Shown: in pieces, positions 41,975 to 50,111 of the stretch
Layout of the letters: every line of letters starts with the position of its first letter
Position numbering within the stretch: position 1 is the stretch's first letter
Assembly: GCF_050433505.1 (NCBI RefSeq)
Contig: NZ_JBNPXC010000001.1
Coordinates: 248,001 to 312,000 of the forward strand
Origin: Methanobacterium_D oryzae
GTDB taxonomy: Archaea > Methanobacteriota > Methanobacteria > Methanobacteriales > Methanobacteriaceae
Reading direction: 5' to 3'
Length of the DNA stretch: 64,000 bases
Program-made: the position numbers and the translations under genes
Notes under the pieces: generated by a model
What the model was told of the DNA's origin: nothing
What the model saw: only the letters and a program-made list of their open reading frames with translations
Databases searched by the model: none

Positions 41975-43162
41975 TCAAGACTTAGAATCAGCTTTTGAAA
42001 ACTTACCTGCATTTCTAACAAATATAACAAGGAGTATTACCGCAAGCAAGTAGAATATCCATACTATTATATCTGTTGGTCCTGTTTCAATCCATATTAG
42101 AGTATGGGCTATAATTATAGCATATATTGCTGTGAATGCTTCACCTACTGTTTTTTGAGCTAAATGCATCAATTTTAAGATAAATCCAAGGATGAACATT
42201 TGAATTGCAAGTGCAATGTATCCAAAATCAAACATTGCCGGGCCAAATATGGTAGAAGTGATGCATGCATGGTATCCAAGAGCTACATCCCCTACAATAA
42301 ACCGAGGATGGCCTGCACTAAATACATTATATAGCATTGCTCCACCAGTGGCTCCTTTCATTTGCACGATATAATCAAGAACCATTAATGTAAATCCTGC
42401 CCTGTAAAAAACCAGTTGAATCGGATTAAGTGTCCATTGCTGCCATTCAATGGATTTAACTGCTATATAACCTACAGCAATTCCAATGATAGCTGTAATC
42501 ATTGCAAAGATTAAAAAGTGTTTGAATTGTAGTCCTCTTGTGTAATAGACCGTTATAAATACACTTATTAATATGGCCATTGTGGTAGTTCTGTATCCTG
42601 TAGATGCAAATAAAGCTAATCCTATTAAAAATAAGACATAATACCATCTTTTATGATATTTTGCAATTAATATGTTTATTGTTGGTAAAAATATGAGGTA
42701 TGAAACCCTCCAGATATCTGTAGTTGCCTTTGCTTTTAAGTAACCACTAAAAAGTGGAATCCCCCCAAGTAAGTATATATTCAAAATCTGCAAGAATATC
42801 CCAATTAAAACTACTGAAAGTATAACCTTTTCATTTAAGATGTAGTTAAGTTTAGATTCTTGAAGCTTATTTTTAATATTCTCTTTTTTGATCCTATTAG
42901 ATATATTGAAGCTTGAAAACAAATTGAATTTACCCAATATTTTTGGAGTGAGAACACCAATTATGAAAAATAGTGTTCCAAAAAATACCACAAAAAATGT
43001 TTCATTGGATACAAATTCCAAATTTCTTAAATGATATTGATATGCGCCTAATGCAAGTACCAAATATAGCAATATAGCTGCAACTATAATATAAGGAGAA
43101 AATATATCGATATTTTTAACTTTCATGGTTTCACTGTCTAATTTTGAAATTAATATACTCAC
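41975..43162 (-). CDS. Oligosaccharide repeat unit polymerase-like membrane protein
   Basis: A 395-residue protein with about ten to twelve helices. It resembles Wzy-type oligosaccharide repeat unit polymerases of Methanobacteriales, including GGIPLFSGYLKAKATTDIWR and FASTGYRTTTMAILISVF. Such proteins join glycan repeat units outside the membrane. The frame starts at GTG 43162; ATG 43126, after AGTGAAACC, is an alternative start that removes twelve polar residues. No glycosyltransferase adjoins it. Confidence 0.72.
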   Translation of the reverse strand: MSILISKLDSETMKVKNIDIFSPYIIVAAILLYLVLALGAYQYHLRNLEFVSNETFFVVFFGTLFFIIGVLTPKILGKFNLFSSFNISNRIKKENIKNKLQESKLNYILNEKVILSVVLIGIFLQILNIYLLGGIPLFSGYLKAKATTDIWRVSYLIFLPTINILIAKYHKRWYYVLFLIGLALFASTGYRTTTMAILISVFITVYYTRGLQFKHFLIFAMITAIIGIAVGYIAVKSIEWQQWTLNPIQLVFYRAGFTLMVLDYIVQMKGATGGAMLYNVFSAGHPRFIVGDVALGYHACITSTIFGPAMFDFGYIALAIQMFILGFILKLMHLAQKTVGEAFTAIYAIIIAHTLIWIETGPTDIIVWIFYLLAVILLVIFVRNAGKFSKADSKS

Positions 43163-43352
43163 TGGAAATTATATTTTCTTTATCTAACATGTCTATAAAA
43201 GTTTCCATAAAGGATTCTGTTAAGTTAGTGAAGATAATGCAAAAATTAGTTTGTATCATAAAAAATATTATTTATAAATAACACTGCTTAAGTTGTAATA
43301 AATCTTAATACATTATTTCCATAACTTAAAATATCTCTTAAAATTAATTAAT

Positions 43353-44699
43353 TTAATCTCCAGCACTTTGAGTAAAATTAGAAGCAAATTGAGGACATGC
43401 TGCAACATGGGTATGTATATAACTTGCAACAGTATTTTTTTTAATTAATCCATCCATTGAACCTTCAATTCCCTTTCCCCTTAATATTTTAAAGGCAAAC
43501 TCTGGTTTCTGCCCATTTAATAACACTTTTGAATAGTGGAATTCATGTCCCCTGAATATATCGCCTTTTTTTGTTATTATATTATCTTTACTGGTTTCTG
43601 CAATAATGTAACTTAATCCCTGAACCTTTTTAGTCATTTGTGATTCATAATTAAAGATTCCACACATCTCTTTGCCATTTATGGATTTTGTAAGATACAT
43701 CAATCCCCCACATTCAGCATAAATTGGATTTGCATCTTCATAGAATTTAAAAACTGATTTTCGCATTGATTTATTACTTTCAAGCTCCTTTGCAAAGATT
43801 TCAGGGTATCCTCCCCCAAAATAAATTCCATCAACATCAGGAATTTCTTCATCATGAAGAGGACTAAAATAGACTATTTCAGCATTATTAGCTTTTAGAG
43901 CCTCTAAATTTTCAATGTAATAAAAATTAAATACTTCATCCATGGCAACCCCTATTTTCACTTTTTTCCGGTTTTTTTCTTGCCATGTATCTTCTCTTCC
44001 TTCAGGAAGTTTTTCAGCATTTTTCATTATCTGTATAAGTGCATCTAGATCTATATTTTCTTTGATTACTTCTCCCCATTTTTCGATATAATTCAATAAA
44101 TTTTCACGTTCCACTGCTGGAACAAGGCCCAAATGTCTTTGTTCTACCCTAATTGCATCATCCCTTTTGATTCCTCCAATTACTGGAGTTTTTGCAAGGG
44201 TTTCAATGGCTTCCTTGGTTTTAAGGTAGTGTTTTTTATTTTTTACTTGATTTAAAATGACTCCTTCAATTTTAATAGTAGGATCAAGAGTTTTAAATCC
44301 AATTACAATAGCCGCAGCACTTTTAACAAGACTTCTGGCATTTATAATAAGTATTACAGGTGCATCAAGCGCTTTTGCAATTGACGCTGTGTTTCCAACA
44401 TCTTCAATAGGGCTAATCCCTTCATAAAGCCCCCTTACACCTTCAATTATTCCAAAATCAGCTTTTGCTGTTTTTAAACCCCTCTCAAAAGAGGTTCTTA
44501 TTTGTCCATCTGACATGAAAAATGAATCAAGATTCCTTGAATCGTTTCCAGTTGCAAGAGTGTGATAAGATGTATCTATGTAGTCTGGACCAGCTTTGAA
44601 CGGTTGAATCCTGTATTCTTCTGATAATGCTTTCATTATGCCTGTTGAAATCGTTGTTTTTCCTACTGCGCTTCCTGTTCCTGCTAAGACAATTCTCAT
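43353..44699 (-). CDS. cfbB: Ni-sirohydrochlorin a,c-diamide synthase (CbiA family)
   Basis: A 448-residue CbiA/CobB-type amidotransferase. The N-terminal ATPase part has GTGSAVGKTTISTGIM (P-loop), FKAGPDYIDTSYH and GVRGLYEG; the C-terminal class I glutaminase part has YFGGGYPEIFAKEL, PIYAECGGLMYLTKS (nucleophile Cys) and SYIHTHVAACPQFA. In methanogens this orthologue amidates the a and c acetate groups of Ni-sirohydrochlorin on the way to coenzyme F430; cobyrinate diamide synthesis is the alternative. A TATA-like TTTAAATA lies about 30 nt upstream without a ribosome site, so the leader is short or absent. Confidence 0.88.
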   Translation of the reverse strand: MRIVLAGTGSAVGKTTISTGIMKALSEEYRIQPFKAGPDYIDTSYHTLATGNDSRNLDSFFMSDGQIRTSFERGLKTAKADFGIIEGVRGLYEGISPIEDVGNTASIAKALDAPVILIINARSLVKSAAAIVIGFKTLDPTIKIEGVILNQVKNKKHYLKTKEAIETLAKTPVIGGIKRDDAIRVEQRHLGLVPAVERENLLNYIEKWGEVIKENIDLDALIQIMKNAEKLPEGREDTWQEKNRKKVKIGVAMDEVFNFYYIENLEALKANNAEIVYFSPLHDEEIPDVDGIYFGGGYPEIFAKELESNKSMRKSVFKFYEDANPIYAECGGLMYLTKSINGKEMCGIFNYESQMTKKVQGLSYIIAETSKDNIITKKGDIFRGHEFHYSKVLLNGQKPEFAFKILRGKGIEGSMDGLIKKNTVASYIHTHVAACPQFASNFTQSAGD

Positions 44700-44775
44700 A
44701 TTGTTTAATGAGTCATGATGTTATTTAAAAATTTAGTAATTAAAAATAAAAAATGATTTAATTTTATACATGAAA

Positions 44776-45234
44776 TCATGCTGATCTTAAATAAGTTGCA
44801 CTACCATATACATGTTCTCTGCCATGAACTGAACAGAAATCAGCATCACAACTTCTACAATATAACATTCCTTCTGGACAGCCCCCACCTCGGGTGAATT
44901 TTAATGTTCCGTATTTATGGCACTGAGGGCAGTAGTTTATCCATTTAGCTGCATGTAGATTGTAATCATCAAGTAAACTACATGAACATTTAGCAGTAAC
45001 CATGATTGTTCTACTTTTTTTGGATTTAGCGTTTACTTCTTCCTTAGAAGGTACATGATTAACATATTCTGTAGATATTAGGGATATATCTTTAGATTCA
45101 GTTGAATCTATAAAAACCTGGCTATTTGAAAATCCAAAATAAAATAGTCCACTTATAGCCATACATAATGCAAATACTGATAGATATAATGTCTTTCGCT
45201 TAATTATATCTCCTCCACACATATTTTTAAACAC
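44776..45234 (-). CDS. Membrane-anchored zinc-ribbon protein
   Basis: About 140-152 residues: one N-terminal helix (KRKTLYLSVFALCMAISGLF), a polar linker, then a cysteine-rich domain with AKCSCSLLDDYN, WINYCPQCHKYGTL, GGGCPEGMLYCRSCDADFC and SVHGREHVYG, likely holding two zinc sites. The domain is exported if the helix is an anchor. Its function is unknown. Start problem: the frame opens at GTG 45234 and has ATG 45222, neither with a ribosome site. A strong GGAGGAGAT lies inside the frame and points to ATA or ATT codons a few bases later, just before AAGCGAAAG. Confidence 0.65.
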   Translation of the reverse strand: MFKNMCGGDIIKRKTLYLSVFALCMAISGLFYFGFSNSQVFIDSTESKDISLISTEYVNHVPSKEEVNAKSKKSRTIMVTAKCSCSLLDDYNLHAAKWINYCPQCHKYGTLKFTRGGGCPEGMLYCRSCDADFCSVHGREHVYGSATYLRSA

Positions 45235-45654
45235 TCGATTAATAATACAAATAATGTAATTATTATGATATTTAAATATTTTGATTTAAAATCCCAAAAA
45301 AACCCATAATTTATGGCATTTTATGATTTAAGGCCATAATATAATGAATTAATTTTCAAAAATAGAAATCTTATTTATCAATTCTTCTTTTTAGTAGATT
45401 AGCTTCAAAAAGTATCTATTTAATAAAATCCTACGCATTTGATATTTTTATCCCTACATTACTTGTTTCTAGAATGACTTAAAATATAACTGATGAATTT
45501 TTTTAGTCATTACAGTGTATTTTCCCGTATTTTTCTCAAGAAAACCAAATTTAAAGAGTTAAAATAAATTTCAAATCCATAGCAAAATAATTTTCAAGAA
45601 TTTCAATGAATTGAATAACGAAAAATCTAATTATAATATATTAAATAGAATATT
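45235..45654. other. 420-nt spacer with palindromes
   Basis: No gene is seen. A TATA-like ATATTTAAATAT lies near 45270 on the minus strand for the zinc-ribbon gene. At 45304-45316 there is a perfect palindrome CCATAA-T-TTATGG. TTATGGC (45311-45317) also pairs with GCCATAA (45333-45339). These overlapping pairings may be a regulator site or an RNA structure. The rest is AT-rich. Confidence 0.4.
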
Positions 45655-46779
45655 ATGATGAATACATTAAAAAAGCTCAAAGTTCTTGGTGAATCAGCGA
45701 AGTATGATTTATGTAATTATGTAGATCCAAACTTTGAAACATATGCATCAGGTAAAATTCCGGGAGTCTACAACAGTACCTCACCTAATGGACATTGCAT
45801 GCCACTATTTAAAGTATTAATGACTAATAAATGCTCAAATGACTGTAAATACTGCATAAACAGCAAAAGTAGCAAATTAGAGCGTTATGAATTTACACCA
45901 GAGGAACTTTCTAACCTTTTTTTGGAATATTTTAATAGAAAATACGTAGAGGGATTATTTTTAAGTTCTGGAATTTCTGATGATATTGATCCTTCAATGG
46001 AAAAACAAATAGAAGTTGCAAGGATACTTAGAGATTATGGATATGATGGATATATCCATCTTAAAATTCTTCCAGGAACTTCCTATGATTTAATTAAAAG
46101 AGCTATGAGCTTAGCAAACCGTGTGAGTGTAAATATTGAAGCTGCAACTCATGATGGATTTGAAGAACTTACAAGCACCAAAAATTATAAAATCGATATT
46201 ATTAGGCGGATGAAATGGATTAACAGGTTATCTAAAAAAGACCCATCTCTTGCTCCTTCTGGACAGACCACACAATTTATAGTTGGTGCCTCAAATGAAA
46301 GTGATGAAGAAATTCTAAAAATGACACATGAACTTCATAATAAATTTGAAATTAAAAGAAGCTATTTCAGTGCCTTTAATCCCATTGAAAATACTCCACT
46401 TCAAGATCATGAAATGCCTCATCCCAAAAGAACCACACGACTTTATCAAGCTGATTTTCTCCTAAATTCATATGGATTTAGTTTCGATGAACTGATATTT
46501 GATGAAAGAGGTAATATTGAGACTGAAATTGACCCAAAATATTCATTTGCAATCAATAATAAAGAGTTATTTCCTCTTGAAATTAATGAAGCATCTTATG
46601 AGGAGCTTATAAAGGTTCCAGGAATAGGTAGAGTATCTGCAAATAGGATTATTACCCTTAGAAAACGTAGAAAATATATTGAAAAATTAGAAGAACTTAA
46701 GCAGCTTGGAGTAGCTATCAAACGTGCAGAACCTTTTATAAAGTTAAATAAGTCTTATCAGGCAACTCTTAATTTTTAA
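45655..46779 (+). CDS. Radical SAM protein, putative DNA modification/repair type, with helix-hairpin-helix
   Basis: A 374-residue protein. The radical SAM cluster motif is CSNDCKYC (Cys60, Cys64, Cys67), with GLFLSSG and IHLKILPGT barrel strands. The C-terminal 80 residues hold a helix-hairpin-helix DNA-binding motif (EELIKVPGIGRVSANRIITLRKRRKY). It resembles the family described as putative DNA modification/repair radical SAM proteins, which usually occur beside a uracil-DNA-glycosylase-like gene. Here no such partner follows. It is convergent with the ParA operon, separated by repeats and terminators. Confidence 0.82.
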   Translation: MMNTLKKLKVLGESAKYDLCNYVDPNFETYASGKIPGVYNSTSPNGHCMPLFKVLMTNKCSNDCKYCINSKSSKLERYEFTPEELSNLFLEYFNRKYVEGLFLSSGISDDIDPSMEKQIEVARILRDYGYDGYIHLKILPGTSYDLIKRAMSLANRVSVNIEAATHDGFEELTSTKNYKIDIIRRMKWINRLSKKDPSLAPSGQTTQFIVGASNESDEEILKMTHELHNKFEIKRSYFSAFNPIENTPLQDHEMPHPKRTTRLYQADFLLNSYGFSFDELIFDERGNIETEIDPKYSFAINNKELFPLEINEASYEELIKVPGIGRVSANRIITLRKRRKYIEKLEELKQLGVAIKRAEPFIKLNKSYQATLNF

Positions 46780-46790
46780 TTTTAGATTAT

Positions 46791-46886
46791 AAATTATAAG
46801 TTAGATGGTGTAAGTTATAAGTGAGATGTTAAAACTAATAAGTTATAACTAATAACTTTGAAGTTACAACTAATTACTTATAAGTT
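46791..46886. repeat. Repeat cluster (site B) of the parA-region family
   Basis: About 100 nt densely filled with variants of TAAGTTATAA/AACTAATAACTT: TAAGTTATAA (46811-46820), AGTTATAACT palindrome (46841-46850), TTATAACTAATAACTT (46843-46858), GAAGTTACAAC (46860-46870) and ACTTATAAGT palindrome (46877-46886). The 16-mer TTATAACTAATAACTT recurs exactly at 51146-51161. It lies at the 3' side of the mini-parB gene. A candidate partition site. Confidence 0.65.
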
Positions 46887-46916
46887 AGAACAACTAAAGT
46901 AAAAATGTCTTCAAAT

Positions 46917-46986
46917 CTTGCCCTATTTTGTGGCAAGCTAACCTAAATTATGAACCCTCAAATCTAATATTTGAGGGTTCTTTTTC
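46917..46986. terminator. Twin hairpins between the radical SAM gene and mini-parB
   Basis: First: CTTGCC (46917-46922) with GGCAAG (46932-46937). Second: GAACCCTCAAAT (46952-46963), loop CTAAT, ATTTGAGGGTTC (46969-46980), a 12-bp perfect stem followed by TTTTTC. The second is a strong intrinsic-type terminator for the plus-strand gene; it could also act on the minus strand. Confidence 0.7.
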
Positions 46987-47092
46987 TTATAAAAATTTAA
47001 AGAGCTTTAAAGTAAAAAATACATCATGAATTTTTAATATTGCAACTATTTTTATTCAAGGATCCATGAAAATAAGATTATGGTTAAAATAG

Positions 47093-47428
47093 TTAAAGAT
47101 GATCCTCAAATTTTTCCCATATCTCAGGATATTTTTCTTTTATTGCTGCTTCAATTAAAATAGATGCTTCATTACTGATGCTGAATTCTGGCTCAGTTTT
47201 TCTTAAAAATCTCAATACCGCAGCAGATTTTGCAGACCAAAGTGAGATACGTGGATTTTTATTAACATCTGCTAAAATATCAGTGACTATTTTTTCATCA
47301 AATTCTTTTGATATCGCATTTTCAAAATCCGCTTTCACTTCTTCTTTTACTACCTCTTCTTTAGAATAGTTTTTTCCAATTAAAGCATCTAATCCTTTTC
47401 CAAGTGCTCCACTTTTTTCTTTGGTCAT
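47093..47428 (-). CDS. Small ParB-like partner of ParA (N-terminal motif only)
   Basis: A 111-residue protein whose first 20 residues contain SGALGKGLDALIGKN. That is the LGKGLxALI box at the N-terminus of chromosomal ParB/Spo0J, which contacts ParA and stimulates its ATPase. The rest has no ParB nuclease-like domain, no HTH and no ParB C-terminal dimer domain: it has a charged linker, then a helical domain (NPRISLWSAKSAAVLRFL, SNEASILIEAAIKEKYPEIW) of unknown type. It overlaps parA by 4 nt (ATGA), so the two are translated together. It is probably a ParA activator and cargo or centromere adaptor, by inference. Confidence 0.75.
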   Translation of the reverse strand: MTKEKSGALGKGLDALIGKNYSKEEVVKEEVKADFENAISKEFDEKIVTDILADVNKNPRISLWSAKSAAVLRFLRKTEPEFSISNEASILIEAAIKEKYPEIWEKFEDHL

Positions 47429-48201
47429 TTAGTCCCCTCCATACTAATAATTTCTTTTGCAAGGTTCATATAAGCATTAGTCCCCATACATTCCACATCA
47501 TAAGTTATACATGGCTTTCCGTGACTTGGAGCCTCTGCAAGCTTAACATTCCGAGGTATTGTAGTATCAAAGATGTTTTCTTTTCCTCCAAAGTATTCTT
47601 TAACGTTTTTGTATACTTCTCTTCCAAGTCTTGTTCTGGAATCATATAATGTAAGGAGAATTCCCTTAATATCTGATGGACTGTTTAAACGATTTCCTAC
47701 AAGTTCCATAGCCTCAATAAGATCTGCCATACCTTCAAGTGCATAAAATTCCGCTTGAATTGGGATTATGACACTATCTGATGCTACTAATGAGTTTATT
47801 GTAAGTACACCAAGTGATGGAGGTACATCAATGAAAATATAATCGTAATTATCCTTAACATTCTCCAATTTTTCTTTTAATATAGAGTGAAATCCTATTT
47901 CCCCGCTTAATTCAATTTCTGCACCGCTTAATGAGATGTTACTTGGGACAATATCCATATTTTCAATTCCAGTTGATATTATAGCTTCTTCAACTGGATT
48001 CTTTCCAGTTAATGTAGTGTAAATTGTATTTTCAAGCTCATTTTTGAGTATTCCAAAGCTTGTTGTAGCATTACCTTGTGGATCAATATCTATAATTAAA
48101 ACATTCTTATCTTTAAGCGCTAAAGCTGTTGACAAATTGACTGCAGTAGTAGTTTTTCCACAACCACCTTTTTGATTTAGTATTGCTATTACTTCGCCCA
48201 T
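47425..48201 (-). CDS. parA: ParA/Soj family partition ATPase
   Basis: A 258-residue ParA: deviant Walker A NQKGGCGKTTTAVNLSTAL, switch I IDIDPQGNATTSFG, Walker B-like YDYIFIDVPPSLGVLTINSL, and TTIPRNVKLAEAPSHGKP near the C-terminus. This is the pattern of chromosomal Soj/ParA, not of MinD. It forms ATP-dependent dimers on DNA for segregation or positioning. GGAGGAT precedes the ATG. A TAAGTTATAACTTA palindrome lies 30 nt upstream of the start. Its partner is the overlapping mini-ParB gene. Confidence 0.93.
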   Translation of the reverse strand: MGEVIAILNQKGGCGKTTTAVNLSTALALKDKNVLIIDIDPQGNATTSFGILKNELENTIYTTLTGKNPVEEAIISTGIENMDIVPSNISLSGAEIELSGEIGFHSILKEKLENVKDNYDYIFIDVPPSLGVLTINSLVASDSVIIPIQAEFYALEGMADLIEAMELVGNRLNSPSDIKGILLTLYDSRTRLGREVYKNVKEYFGGKENIFDTTIPRNVKLAEAPSHGKPCITYDVECMGTNAYMNLAKEIISMEGTK

Positions 48202-48230
48202 TTAAGTATCCTCCATACTGTTCTAAATTT

Positions 48231-48250
48231 TAAGTTATAACTTATAATTA
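48231..48250. promoter_or_regulatory. Palindrome site C upstream of parA
   Basis: TAAGTTATAACTTA (48231-48244), a 14-bp perfect palindrome, continuing TAATTATTAAG. It is 30 nt upstream of the parA ATG, so it could be both a partition site and an autoregulatory operator. A member of the family at 41.9, 46.8 and 51.1 kb. Confidence 0.6.
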
Positions 48251-48536
48251 TTAAGTTTTTCTAAATATTACAAGATATACCGAACTAATTAGTCTTATTT
48301 AAAAGAAGACCATGATTATTTAATTAATAGTAGATTTTATCTAGATAATATCCTTTATTTAAATTATTAATAAAGCATATTGTCTGTTTATAACAATAAA
48401 TTGGTTGTTTTAACCACAAAAGCAATGCAATGGTTAGATTTTGAAATTTTCCTTATTCAGCTCGAGCAACATCCAAAAATTTTATTATGAACTATTTATA
48501 AAATAGTATTAATTATGATTATAAGGAGTGTGAAAA
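48251..48536. other. AT-rich spacer between parA and the peptidoglycan-binding-type gene
   Basis: No gene or repeat was recognised beyond site C. It carries two divergent promoters. AAGGAGTG before 48537 is the ribosome site of the next gene. Confidence 0.4.
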
Positions 48537-48767
48537 ATGAAGCATATCTTAAAAATGGGAGATACAGGAGCAGAAGTAAAAAAATGGCAACATTGGTTGA
48601 ATATTCATGGTTTTAATGCAGGAGAAGAAGATGGAATTTTTGGAGAAAAAACTCGTGAAGCAGTTATACAATTCCAGAGTACAAAAAAAATAGTTGTTGA
48701 TGGAGTAATTGGTTCTCAAACTCAGCTAACAATAGAAAGAATGAAAAAAGAAGGAGATACATTATAA
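48537..48767 (+). CDS. Stand-alone peptidoglycan-binding-type (PG_binding_1) domain protein
   Basis: A 76-residue protein that is essentially one PG_binding_1 domain: LKMGDTGAEVKKWQHWLNIHGF, DGIFGEKTREAVIQFQ, VVDGVIGSQTQLTIE. It has no signal peptide or catalytic domain. In bacteria the domain binds cell-wall glycan; here it may bind pseudomurein or act inside the cell. AAGGAG precedes the ATG. It lies between parA and the GHKL/STAS module. Confidence 0.85.
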   Translation: MKHILKMGDTGAEVKKWQHWLNIHGFNAGEEDGIFGEKTREAVIQFQSTKKIVVDGVIGSQTQLTIERMKKEGDTL

Positions 48768-48861
48768 ATTCTATCTAATTTTAACTTAAAACTAAATATT
48801 TAATAAAAATCAGCGTTCTATCTTGAAATAGTCAAATTAATGCACTAATTAGAGAATCAAA

Positions 48862-49158
48862 TCATAAATTTTCTACTATTTTTTTAACATTAGGGTCAGG
48901 AGCATTTTCAACCAATTTTAAAATAGAATAAATGTTTTCAGGCACATTAATTTCTATAATTTCCTTATTGATTAGCCTTTTTTGTTTTAAATATTCTTGG
49001 GCAAAAGACCGGCTTATGCATTGAGATCCTTCAAAATTTATTAATATTTCATTTCCTTGGATATTTTTAATATAGTCAAAAAAGACTTTTGCACCGCCCC
49101 TGATACTAAGATTCGGCTGGATTTCGTTACTAATTATTATTTCATTTTTTAACTTCAT
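48862..49158 (-). CDS. STAS-like domain protein (DUF4325)
   Basis: A 98-residue protein resembling the STAS-like DUF4325 family: LSIRGGAKVFFDYIKNI, EILINFEGSQCISRSFAQEYL, then a C-terminal helix region. The INFEG-x-x-x-ISRSFA segment corresponds to the DUF4325 motif (xDFxGVxxISSSFxDE), though it is poor in acidic residues. DUF4325 proteins are usually encoded next to a GHKL ATPase and are thought to form an anti-anti-sigma-like switch. Here it follows a GHKL gene by 10 nt. Function inferred. Confidence 0.72.
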   Translation of the reverse strand: MKLKNEIIISNEIQPNLSIRGGAKVFFDYIKNIQGNEILINFEGSQCISRSFAQEYLKQKRLINKEIIEINVPENIYSILKLVENAPDPNVKKIVENL

Positions 49159-49168
49159 AAAAACACCT

Positions 49169-50083
49169 CTAAAAAGGACCCTTTATCGGATTATGATCCA
49201 CAATATAATCCATAAAATCTTTTTTTAATTTAGCCCTTTTGAAACGAATACACACTAAAGTACCGTTAAGTATATTATCTCCTTCAGCTTTAATAAACTT
49301 TTTTTCTTTCTTAGTCAAATGACAAATACCGCCACGAGAAGCAATTAAAAAGCTGCCCCCTAAACCTTCTGTTATCAAATTGATTGAAGTATTAAGGCCA
49401 TATCCTATCCAGTCATTTAAATAAATATCTTCATAAGATGATATTCCTTCCATTGCTCTTTTAAATCCTTCTTTTGTAGATATACCGTTTATAGCTTTAT
49501 ATATTGCTTCACAATCATTCTCAAATTCATAGGGATTAATATCTTTATCTGCAAATTCTGGTCTTGATTGCTCATATTTTCCAGGTATAGTAATACCATT
49601 ATCTAGAATGCCTATATCCAAGTATCTTCTTTTTGAGTACATTTCACTATAAATGTATATTCTATTTGCCTCTGAGTTTTGATCTACATTACTTAAAATT
49701 TCACCAAGAACATAACGGAAAGTATTTATTCCCCCATACTGTTCATATCCTTTATTAAATAAATTACTGATACGTTTATCAATTTTACCTAAATTTCTAG
49801 CTTTATTTTTTTCATTGCCACCAATCTTCTCAGAAATAAAAGGAAAAAATATACTATTTTCAGGAAGATTACTATCTTCATAAATCCCTAATATTCTTTT
49901 TAAATGAATACGGGCATTATATTCACTAGGAAAGACTGGAGGGAGTGAACTAAAATTTAAGAAGTATATGGAGGGTATTATAGAAGCAGGAGTAGTAGAA
50001 ATATCTGATAAATCAACATGATTTAAGTTTTTTGGCATGGCCAAATATTTTTCATAATTTTCCAATAAGGAGGATATCTTCAT
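49169..50083 (-). CDS. GHKL-type ATPase with N-terminal STAS-like segment (paralogue 1)
   Basis: A 304-residue protein. The N-terminal 40-100 residues contain HVDLSDISTTPASIIPSIYF, a STAS-like beta-alpha pattern. The GHKL/Bergerat ATPase part has YVLGEILSNVDQNSEANRIY (N-box with Glu and Asn), DIGILDNGITIPG (G1 box) and LITEGLGGSFLIASRGG (G2 region). It has no His-kinase phosphoacceptor domain. It pairs with the STAS-like protein downstream and has a paralogue 28 nt upstream. A regulatory switch ATPase is likely; the target is unknown. Confidence 0.72.
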   Translation of the reverse strand: MKISSLLENYEKYLAMPKNLNHVDLSDISTTPASIIPSIYFLNFSSLPPVFPSEYNARIHLKRILGIYEDSNLPENSIFFPFISEKIGGNEKNKARNLGKIDKRISNLFNKGYEQYGGINTFRYVLGEILSNVDQNSEANRIYIYSEMYSKRRYLDIGILDNGITIPGKYEQSRPEFADKDINPYEFENDCEAIYKAINGISTKEGFKRAMEGISSYEDIYLNDWIGYGLNTSINLITEGLGGSFLIASRGGICHLTKKEKKFIKAEGDNILNGTLVCIRFKRAKLKKDFMDYIVDHNPIKGPF

Positions 50084-50111
50084 TATAGCCCCTCTTTATT
50101 ATTTAATTTAT

